From NCBI RefSeq assembly GCF_036898095.1, contig NC_090763.1, forward strand, positions 63,933,706-63,997,705: DNA of 64,000 bases. Direction: 5' to 3'. The notes under the pieces were generated by a model. The model was not told the origin of the DNA and did no database searches. It was given only the letters and a program-made list of their open reading frames with translations. The stretch comes from Palaemon carinicauda (taxonomy: Eukaryota > Arthropoda > Malacostraca > Decapoda > Palaemonidae). Numbering within the stretch: the first letter of the stretch is position 1; every line of letters starts with the position of its first letter. This document shows, piece after piece, positions 51,839 to 61,416 of the stretch. A program made the position numbers and the translations under genes.

Positions 51839-53589
51839 CTTTAGAGTGCTTACTTCAGCAAGTGGTGAGGTGGATGGATATTGGGATCCAGGCTTTGAAC
51901 TGTCTTCTGCCTTACAAGCTAGTTGTCTATAAGACCACCTAGTATTGTGGGAAGGTGAGATTTTTACAGTAGAAGAGTCTAAAACGTGTAAAAAATAGAA
52001 CTCCAGGCTCTGTGAGATGATCTTGAATATGCAATATGCTGATACGCTGCTCACTATCAGAACAGTTACTGAATAGAGCACTAGAACCACTAGACTTGAA
52101 TTGAGAAGTCACACTAGGGTTCAAAAAAGTTCATTTTAGTTCAGAATTACTACCTTTAACTGAAGACTCACTAGACATCTTAGATACACAAAAGAAGTTA
52201 AGAGCTTTTGAAGCTCATCGCTATTCAAAACTAAGACACATTAGTGTTGTATTGAAGTACAGTGCTGGTGTGTCATTATCATCCCATCCCTACCTTCATC
52301 AACTAGCCTGGCCTTCTTTGGATTTCCTCATGAACTAAAAGCAAGTTTCATTACACACTTTGAACTTTTAATTTGATCTATAATCGTAGAAACAAACTTT
52401 TTCATAAGTAGTGCAGTGAGGCCTTCCCTTAAAATCTATGCAGTAATTACTAACAAAATAGAAATCTGAATCTGAACGATCTATGAGTACAGGTCCTGTC
52501 ATTTTATAAGACAAAGACAGTATATCTTCCTCAAGCCATTTGTTTATTACCTTAAATTGGCATATTGTCTCATTAACTTACTAGAGCCCTGAGTCAATTG
52601 GAAGTAAAAAAGAAAAAACAAATAGTTTTAGGGATATCATCAATATAACAGCTTTTGGAGAAGCAATATAAACATCAGGGGGGAGGTTCATGGAAATAAT
52701 TATTCATATAAATCTGTGGATTACAGGAGACTGTCAGAATGGTTATATTGCCTCTAAATTTGAATTCCAATTGCATTTAATCATTTTAGTATCATAGTTA
52801 ACCCACTCTTTGAAGTAGCCATTAAGAATAACTAGAAGTAAAGTACTATATTTAAATTTCACTGAACCATGGTTAAAGAGTTTGCGTATCACCATGATCA
52901 TTAAAGCTGTACTAGTTAGGGCTACTCATACTGGGTTGGTTTGCTATGAGAGATGAGACAAAAATCTCCCACCATTACCAATCCACACTGGCCATTGTGG
53001 TGATGAAAACTGGCCAAAGCCCAGACATGAATTGACATATCTAAGGACTGCATCTGTTGTTGAACTAGCTTCTACATTTTTTTTGTACTCGACCTGATTT
53101 CTTGCAAGGAGAGACCTTTTCTCCACCCCTTCTACTAGCAGACATGTCCAGTCAGCATATAAGAATTGAATGAGAGCAAGAGCATTCTATAGATATAACT
53201 GGGTTCTCTCTTTTGAAGGTAAATCTTAACTGCAGTCAGGAAAGTGGCCTTGTGGCCCCTTGTGAAAAGTGTGGCATTGAGGTCAGCACTGTACTGGTTT
53301 TAACTTGTGTCAAAAGATAACAATGGTTTTCATATTTGATGAGGATATATGGTGGTAGTTAGGAAAGCCATAGGTTATGAAAGTAATGAGATAGAGACTT
53401 GTGGGAAACCCAGGAAATCATTCAAAGACGTAGGAAGACGTAGAACTTAGGGAATTTAAGCCAGTGTGCATAGGACAGGAATGTGTAGAGACTTTTAGCT
53501 GCATTCAAAGGAATGAGAAGCGGGAGCGTATAGGAGCACTGGAAGGTGATAGGATGTGTAACAGCTCCTTACTTATCCAACCCCTTAGT
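51839..53589. other. No gene seen
   Basis: AT-rich spacer. The minus-strand frames at 51773-52124 and 52944-53126 and the plus frame at 53464-53655 show no family motif. Confidence 0.45.
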
Positions 53590-53835
53590 GGACTAGACTG
53601 GGTAAGGTCTGTTTGGGGTGCAGATATTTATGGTTATCTTAGGATACGTCCCTGATTATACACGATATCTTTGGATAGTCGTTTCCCGGGGGTTGGAACC
53701 CCGTGATACCTGACGGTAATTCTCTTGTAATATCAATCGCAGAAATATTATACTGTAGAAGTTGCCAGAAGGAACTTCCATCAGGACGACATGGCTCGAG
53801 CTCAAAAATAGATTTTTCCTATGTTAAAATCCCTT
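53590..53835. repeat. Isolated DIRS-A terminal repeat relic
   Basis: GGTCTGTTTGGGGTGCAGAT, TTAGGATACGTCCCTGATTA, GGAACTTCCATCAGGACGAC, then ATGGCTCGAGCTCAAAAATA and GATTTTTCC align with the lineage A terminal repeat in the orientation of the A2 right ITR. The sequence is diverged and no DIRS gene is nearby. Confidence 0.7.
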
Positions 53836-54298
53836 AAGCAGCTTGTTTCCCCCATAAGGTGAAGTGCTGTCAGTGTACCATGTAGGTCATTGCATTATCC
53901 TTTTCCACCCTTACTGCAATCACTTTTTAGTCTTCAGTTATACCAACGTAGTGGGTTCCTTCTAGCTGTCCAACCTCTCAACTTTTACTGCATCTCCCCA
54001 AAGTTGCAATTTGGCACTGAATGGCCTGCCAAGATGCAGTGCTTGGTGTTATGGCCCAAGTGCCTACATCATACATATCCATGGTCTAGTAGCACTCTGT
54101 TTTTCCAACTAGGGTTGTAATAGGACTAGGAGTTATAATAATAATCCAGTTGTGTGGCATGTCTAACTTTATATATGGGATCATCTTTTGTTAAATAAAG
54201 TCACTTTTAAATTTTTACATAATACTGTAAAAAAAAAAAAAAACTGTTTGCTCATTAAATATAAAAACAGGATTTGCAAAAATGTTACTTACTGTGTA
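53836..54298. other. No gene seen
   Basis: Spacer with an A run near 54230. It ends at the TA target duplication of the Tigger-like element (54297-54298). Confidence 0.45.
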
Positions 54299-57116
54299 CA
54301 GTGGAACCTCTACATACGAATTTAATCCATTCCAGAACCAACTTCGGATGTAGAAATTGTTCGGATGTAGAAATGAATTTTCCCATAAGAATACATTGAA
54401 ATAGGATTAATCTGTGGTTGAGCCCAAAAACCTATGATAACTTCTTAATAAACTACTACACATAACTTTCCCATGAGAATAATGAACACTAAATTAGATA
54501 ATAGACATGTAAATAAGAAGAATAGACATGTAAATAAGAAGAATTAGCAAAAAATTATAAATAAGAAACGGGGTTTTAGCGTCACTTTACCTTAGAAACT
54601 CCAGCGCAGGTGTTGTTCGTCTTCGCTACGCAGAGAGGAGAGAGGAGACGGACGGACGGCGAGGAGGTAGAGAGGTTAACTACGATAAACGTAACACTAC
54701 CGTAACTTATTCTAACTTACACTAAGTGAACTTTAACATAACTTAGCTTATTTTTTTTTCTTATATTTTATATTTTTTTCTTACATTTTCTTTTTTTCTT
54801 TTTGATGATTACGTAATTTTAATCACTATCACTTACATTTAAAATTGACTGAATTTCTTTTGCTTCACTCTTTTCCGTTTTCTGTGTTTCACTTTCTTCC
54901 TCTTCACTCTTTGCCGTTTTCTTCGGTTCACTTACATCCTCTTCATTGCGAGTTCGCTTCGCAGTTTTTTTAAAGAAAGCATCGATAGATAATTGCTTCG
55001 TACGGCTTTTCAGAATGTTTCGAAAGTGCGTTAGGCAAACATCATCGAATTGAGAAACTACACGACAAACCTGCAATTTCTTTGGATGGTATTTGTCGAT
55101 GAAGTCGACCACGTCTTGATATTTTCCTAACACCTCTTTTATTTGCGCTGAACCTAACACATGTTCTACCTCCTCGCTCTCTTCCTCGTCATCACTCATG
55201 TGCTCCGACATAGCATGGAGTTCCTTGAGCTCATCCGTCGTCAGTTCGTCGTGATGTTCGGCGACGAGTTCCGTAACGTCATCTGCGTTGACCTCCAGAC
55301 CCATGGACTTGCTAAGGGAGACGATTTCCTCTACGGCTTCCGCTGCACCGACCACGGGATCAGGTTCGGGGTCAAAACCCTCGAAATCTCTGGGACAAAC
55401 TGCATCAGGCCACAGCTTCTTCCATGCAGAATTGAGGGTCCGTCGAGTTAATCCCACCCAAGCCTGATCAGTGATCTTTAAGCAGTGCACGATATTGAAG
55501 TGGCCCCTCCAAAATTCACGCAAAGTTAAGTTGGTGCTTTGCGTGACATTAAAGCACTGCTTGAATAAGTGCTTGGTGTACAGCTTCTTAAAATTAGAGA
55601 TGACTTGCTGGTCCATGGGCTGGAGGATAGAGGTGGTATTTGGTGGAAGATACAGCACCTTTATGAACTTGAATTCATCGAAGATATCATCTTCAAGTCC
55701 GGGGGGGTGAGCGGGTGCATTGTCAAGGCATAGCAGGCACTTTAAAGGCAATTTCTGCTCATGAAGATACTTCTTCACAGAAGGACAGAAAACTTGGTTT
55801 ACCCATTGCACAAAGAATTGCCTAGTGACCCAGGCCTTCGAGTTGGATCGCCAGAAAACATGAAGCTGATCCTTATCGACGTTGTGTGCTTTAAAGGCCC
55901 TAGGGTTCTCCGAATGGTAAACAAGCAAGGGCTTGACTTTAAAGTCCCCGCTAGCGTTGGCACATAGAGCAAGAGTCAACCGATCCTTCATTGGCTTATG
56001 CCCAGGCAATTTCTTCTCTTCAGCAGTGATGTAGGTTCGACTCGGCATCTTCTTCCAAAACAGCCCGGTTTCATCACAATTGAACACCTGCTGCTCTACG
56101 TAGCCTTCTTCCTTTACGATATTTTCGAATTTCTTAACAAAGTCAGCTGCAGCCTTTGTGTCCGCACTAGCAGCCTCTCCGTGGCGAACAACTGAATGAA
56201 TCCCGGACCGTTTCTTAAATTTCTCGAACCAGCCACGAGATGCCTTGAAATCATCTGAGGAAGGCTCGGTTGAACTCTCCCCAGCATCACCCCTAGAGCT
56301 CTCCTCCTTCAAGTCCGTAAAGATGGCGTGCGCCTTCTCGCAGATAACGGTTTCGGTGATGGTGTCGCCAACGATCTCTCTATCCTTAATCCACACTAGT
56401 AGAAGTCGTTCCATCTCCTTTATGATAGGGGTACGGGGTTTGGAAATTATAGTGATCCCCTTAGAAGGTTTCACTGCTTTAATAGCTTCCTTCTGTTTAA
56501 GGATTGTCGAGATCGTCGACATATTACGGCCATACTGTTTAGCAAGTTCACTCAAGCGTATGCCACACTCATGTTTTTCAATAATTTCCTGCTTAATTTC
56601 TATAGAAAGCATTTCCTTCTTCCTTTTCTCACCACTACCACTACCACTGGCAAAACTAAGCCTTTTTGGACCCATGATTTACGTAAATTATCGTTAATGG
56701 ATGCACGTAAAAAATCACGATTAAATCACAGTTAATATCAGAACACAAAGAGCACAACCGCAAGAAGCCGACGAGAACAGAGGACTGACCCAAGCCGCGC
56801 TAATTGAGCGTCCCTCCGAGGTCGATGTGCTGCCTTCTATCGGCGGAAATAAAAAACACTTCAGGCGCTATGAGCACCGACTACGCGTACGAGTATTGTT
56901 TACTTCGGGTGTCGAAAAAAACATTCGGGTGTAGAGTCGGAACGTGTTCGAATTGTACTTCGCGTGTCGAAAAATTCGGATACAACCGGTACGACGAAAA
57001 TTGCTACTTCGTGTGTCGAAATAAAATTCGGGTGTAGAGTCAAAAATTTGCTCGAATTTTACTTCGGATGTTGGAAAATTCGGATGTAGATACGTTCGTG
57101 TGTAGAGGTTCCACTG
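54299..57116 (-). mobile_element. Complete Tigger/pogo-like DNA transposon
   Basis: A 2818-bp element flanked by TA on both sides (54297-54298 and 57117-57118). The left TIR is CAGTGGAACCTCTACATACG; the right TIR is its complement with one or two differences (CAGTGGAACCTCTACACACG). Subterminal copies of TTCGG(A/G)TGTAGA follow at both ends (for example 54344, 54361, 57035 and 57064). One intact transposase gene sits inside. TIR start, TA duplication and protein together place it in the pogo/Tigger group of the Tc1/mariner superfamily. Confidence 0.95.
54819..56675 (-). CDS. Tigger-like transposase
   Basis: A 618-residue uninterrupted protein from ATG 56675. Residues ~22-75 form a CENP-B/pogo-type helix-turn-helix (LSIEIKQEIIEKHECGIRLS then ELAKQYGRNMSTISTILK). 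Residues ~85-165 form a second CENP-B-type HTH (LLLVWIKDRE, AHAIF, RGWFEKFKKRSGI). The DDE_1-type catalytic core carries Asp201 (FNCDETGLFW), Asp318 (CLLCLDNAPAHPPG) and Asp355 (SILQPMDQQVISNF), a D,D,36D arrangement. The C-terminus is acidic and Lys/Glu-rich. Length and order fit TIGD1/jerky-like transposases. It would bind the TIRs and cut and paste the element. The absence of stops suggests recent activity. Confidence 0.95.
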   Translation of the reverse strand: MGPKRLSFASGSGSGEKRKKEMLSIEIKQEIIEKHECGIRLSELAKQYGRNMSTISTILKQKEAIKAVKPSKGITIISKPRTPIIKEMERLLLVWIKDREIVGDTITETVICEKAHAIFTDLKEESSRGDAGESSTEPSSDDFKASRGWFEKFKKRSGIHSVVRHGEAASADTKAAADFVKKFENIVKEEGYVEQQVFNCDETGLFWKKMPSRTYITAEEKKLPGHKPMKDRLTLALCANASGDFKVKPLLVYHSENPRAFKAHNVDKDQLHVFWRSNSKAWVTRQFFVQWVNQVFCPSVKKYLHEQKLPLKCLLCLDNAPAHPPGLEDDIFDEFKFIKVLYLPPNTTSILQPMDQQVISNFKKLYTKHLFKQCFNVTQSTNLTLREFWRGHFNIVHCLKITDQAWVGLTRRTLNSAWKKLWPDAVCPRDFEGFDPEPDPVVGAAEAVEEIVSLSKSMGLEVNADDVTELVAEHHDELTTDELKELHAMSEHMSDDEEESEEVEHVLGSAQIKEVLGKYQDVVDFIDKYHPKKLQVCRVVSQFDDVCLTHFRNILKSRTKQLSIDAFFKKTAKRTRNEEDVSEPKKTAKSEEEESETQKTEKSEAKEIQSILNVSDSD

Positions 57117-59928
57117 TACTTATGAAGGGTTTAGAAAAAGCACTATGTCATTTTGCATTTATTTTTGTTTTACATTAATACCCTTTGGTACATAAAATAT
57201 ACATATCTTTTTCAGTTGGGCACAATGAAACAATATTGGGTTGTGCAGAGTTTAAGACAATTTTTTGACAAAGTCTGTTCTCTAAATTACTGTGTGACTA
57301 AGAATAAAATTCATGAATTGGTCTCTAAACCTTGTCCGATACAAGGATGTACACTTTAATGTCCTATGACAATTAAAACACCATAGAAATATAGATAGTA
57401 ATCTACACATAATGTGTCAACATAATACACTTACAGTATACATAAAAGTAAACATTCATATAGTAATCAAATATAATGAAATCATATAAAGGCTGTATGT
57501 ACTATAGGTTCTGACACTAGGGTAATAAAACCTCTGAAGATACTTTTTACTGTATATGCAAACACATTGGAGGCACAGTAAATATACATCAATAATTTTC
57601 TCATTGAAAGTGTATACTGTACTTTGATTTTTATCAGTAGATTATTACAGAAAACAAATGGGACTGTTATAACAACAATGTGCATCACTTTATAACAAAT
57701 GAAAGTGGGGTAGAGGAAGGTTAGTGATTGTAAAAGAGCAAAATGCTATGTAGGGAAACTATTTTTTTTTCTTTTAGCAGTCAGGAACTATTTCCCACTG
57801 AATACATAGCACTACAGTACATTGTGTTTAATGCATAAGGTACATTATGTAATGTTTGTGTTGTGTGTTTACATATACGGTACTGTACATAAGGATTACA
57901 TTTACATGTGTTATTCATAGATAGTGTTATAACACTTTTTGAAACCTTGATAATTTTATTTAGTCTAATGTACAGTATATCCAGAAATATGAAACTGAAA
58001 AAAAAAAAAAATTCTTCTAAAGACCTGCTTAAGTTGCACAACTAATATAAAATTATGCCAAAACTTTTAGCATTTACAGTAATACTACACTCCTTTGAAA
58101 AGCTAGTATACCCGCAATGAACCTAAGTACAGTATTGCAGTTATGCAGAAAACTTATTTTTATTTAATGTTCACTTGTAATTAAAGCCTGCGTATGGTAT
58201 AAAACATTGAAATAAAATAAATATGACCACATACAGTATTTACAATAAAGTTTGTCTGCCTTTTAAACCTATTTACATGCTTTTTTACTTTGTATTTCCA
58301 CCAATGAGTTATCAACTTATGTTTTGTTTATTCATCAAAGATTGAAAAATTTCAATCTTGTAGGCAGGCATATTATAATTAAATTGTCAAAAAATACATA
58401 TCACAGAAATAGCAATGTTATTTTGGTACGGTAAATAATGTACCAAAAGGTTTTTGTCAAAAACTCAAATGTGATGGGGATATAATGCTCCCTTCTACAC
58501 AACGACCTTAATACAGTACTGTACCCAAAAATATTTTGGCACTTTTAGAAAACACTGTCAAGCAAATGTTATTACTGTCTATATATTTATGAATTTATTA
58601 CACACATATACAAATGGGACTCAAAACCCCAAGAAGCAGTATATGTTTAGCATAAATATCCATCAGCTTCCAAGTATAAAATAGATCAAGAACCACTGTC
58701 TGTAGGCCGCTGACACGGCAAACCTTATCCCTTCAGAAAATGGCTGCTCTTTGGACTGTTAATCACCAACTTTATTGTATGTCAGATTTTACATTCTTGG
58801 TTTCTGTCAACATTACTAATTTGAATACAGCTGACTTGATCATACTGTATTACAGTTCTAAGTACTAAATTTAGAAATTTTCTATAATGTCCAAGAGAAG
58901 AGTTAGTCATGTATGGGATAAGGTCCATATTTGTCTCCATGTCTGTCATGCCTACCTTTTCATTGAATAAATTTGACATACATACATAGGCTACCCATGG
59001 GAAGTTGTACCAGCAATTCCACTTAGGTAGCCTAAACTTGGATTGTAGGGATGGGAAGGGTAGCAGTTATTGTAGCTGCTGAGATGTGAACAAGGCATGG
59101 AATGACAAGAGTAGAAAATCTTAAGTGAGGTGTTACAAATGGTAAAATGCATTTAACAGAGGCCATGCATAGGTGATTCAAGAGAGAAAGAACCCAATTA
59201 CAGTTCTTGGGAATTACAAAGTTAAATTACAAAATTAATTGTAACAAAGATGCTTTGACTAGAAGTACTTAATTAAATGCTCTTATAGCATGTACCGAGA
59301 CAAATGAGGGGAAAGCTTGGTTTTATAAATAATTTTGAGCATGGTAATAAAAAGGATCAGTTACCACTCCCATTGCCAATATGTAAATTAGCAATAAGAT
59401 TCATTATGGCAACTTACTCCAAACTCCATCTTAATCTAACTACTTTGTCTACAGGAGCAAATTGATAAATTGCCAGACTACATACTGCGTGGTATATGTA
59501 TAAGGACATTTAAATTTTAATGCTTACCAGTTAGTGAATAAATCCTTGAAACTACAATACAGTATGTAATGTGATTATTTTACTTCTTCCACTTCAGTTT
59601 AGATAAGGCATCGTAAGTTCATCATCTTACCTGTCGAGTGAATTTGAACAATTTTGCACACTTGTTTATAACCTTTACAGGTTAGAATTTGCACCAGTTT
59701 AAGACTAGATCTTTGGCCATATTTAACTTTTACTCATGTTCGGTTTTAAAATATTTAAAGTTCTTTTTTAAGGAACAGTTTTGATTGCATCAAGAGCAAC
59801 TTTGCATTACAAGGTACCCACTGTACTTGCCAATGGCCACACACACACTACTACTGTACAGCAAGATTGATGAGTGCAAGATGTTATGGTACAAAATCAT
59901 TTTTAACAAAGTATTGAACACAGCAGTA
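57117..59928. other. AT-rich spacer, no gene seen
   Basis: About 2.8 kb of AT-rich sequence with many short TACAGTA words. Short frames at 57153-58979 carry no motif. I see no RNA gene. Confidence 0.5.
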
Positions 59929-60025
59929 CCTCAGGTGTTTAATTCATTCCAAGAGTGAGCTTGCAGCCTAAAATTCTTTATTCTAAAAAATTTTCCCATA
60001 AGAAATGTGTATTCACTTGAATTCC
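59929..60025. repeat. Decayed pogo/Tigger-like terminal fragment
   Basis: CAGTACCTCAGGTGTTTAAT, TCATTCCAAGAGTGAGC and ATTTTCCCATAAGAAATG parallel the left end of the Tigger-like element (CAGTGGAACCTC, TTTAATCCATTCCAGAACCA, TTTTCCCATAAGAATA). Only one end is recognisable. Confidence 0.45.
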
Positions 60026-60157
60026 ACAAGTCCATAAATACTCTTATACGCTCATTTTTAATGTTTTTGTAAAGGTAAATATTAACCAGTTTATAAACCC
60101 TAACATCAGAAATTAATAAGAATTAATTCACAATGAAAAATAGAAGTACGTAATTAA

Positions 60158-60500
60158 CAACGCGAAAAATCTATTTTTGGATGAGATAGCCATGTCGTCC
60201 TGATGGAAGGTTCCTATAGGTAGCTTTCTAGGGGATATTTGGCTACAGTGATATTCCCAGAGAATTAACCTTTAGGTCTCCAGAATTCTAACTCCTGGCG
60301 CGAATATCCTTAAAATTTCTCTTAAGGATATCGCATAATATCAGGGGACGTATATCTTTATACGACACAGCAATCTTCACCCCGAATAGTGTTTTCGTTT
60401 CGAGGGGGAAGTGGCAAAAATAGAAGGGGAGCCATTATCAAGGTTACCCTTTCTCTCGTACTACTATTGAGTATCTAGATGGCGCTGTATCCAAGATGAC
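60158..60500. repeat. DIRS-A3 left inverted terminal repeat
   Basis: Aligns with A2 20170-20541: GCGAAAAATCTATTTTTGGA, GCCATGTCGTCCTGATGGAA, CTAACTCCTGGCGCGAATAT, and ends near GATGGCGCTGT. It is more diverged than the two A2 repeats are from each other. The outermost ~15 bp seen in A1/A2 are missing or changed. Confidence 0.8.
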
Positions 60501-60594
60501 GCTCATTCCTTGTAGCATTGAGCATGGTGCTACAGATATAGTAATTTCTGGAGGGATCTTGCCTAGGCCTTTTCTTTAGAAAAAGAGGGTGGGT

Positions 60595-60686
60595 CCATAA
60601 GGACGACATGGCTATCTCACCCAAAAATATATTTTTCGCTTAGCTCAAAATCCGTTTATTGGGCTCAAGCCATGTCGTCCTGATTG
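60595..60686. repeat. DIRS-A3 internal complementary region
   Basis: A 92-bp block, CCATAAGGACGACATGGC to the complement-like arm ending GTCGTCCTGATTG. It carries CATCTCACCCAAAAAT-like and GGGCTCAAGCC halves (TATCTCACCCAAAAATATAT, TTGGGCTCAAGCC). The arms have acquired mismatches. Confidence 0.8.
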
Positions 60687-61416
60687 AAGTTTACCAGAGA
60701 ATTACTAGAAAGTACTGTATCTGTGGATTTTCATAGGTGCCTTAACCTTGGGACAATTTTTCTATGGTCATCCGGACCATTGAGACAAATGACGTTACCG
60801 TTATCCATCATTACCACTAATCAAGGTAGAAAAGGGGTCTCAAGGTTTGCATATATTGTATGAACAAACATAAGTATCCACTAGATATACTAAAGGTCTC
60901 ACGATTTGTATATGTTTTCGGAACAACTAAGTGTCAACTATATCCATTGTTTGTAAGCATACAATATAATGTTTACTTAAATAAATAAGTAAGAGAACTC
61001 TGGCATATTTAATGTGCTAATTGCAGTGCAAAATAAGACGCAATTACACTCTAATAGACATTTATTTTTAATAAATGACCAAATGGAATAACGAGTGTAA
61101 CGTGTTAAGGGAATTATACGTACAACGTATACAGAAAATATTTTCCTCCCTGAAAGGAAGGAAATGATGAGTGCCACTCTAAATTTGAAAATTTTTGATA
61201 AAGTTTCTTAATATAATTTCTGTAAATGTAATATACTATCAACACTGTGTAATAAGTACACACGGCACAAGTGTTATCTGTATAATTCCACACCTGAGAT
61301 TTTGAACAGTCTTAGTGTCACCATGGTGACACTCACTTAAAAAGTATCACACTGGAAGTGTCAACACCTTTTGACCCTAATTGATAGTCCCAATCAATTA
61401 ACTGTTCATCGCAGCA
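60687..61416 (-). other. 3' non-coding region of DIRS-A3
   Basis: No gene. It contains a short inverted repeat AGTGTCACCATGGTGACACT at 61314-61333. The ~35 bp next to the ICR match A1 and A2. Confidence 0.55.
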
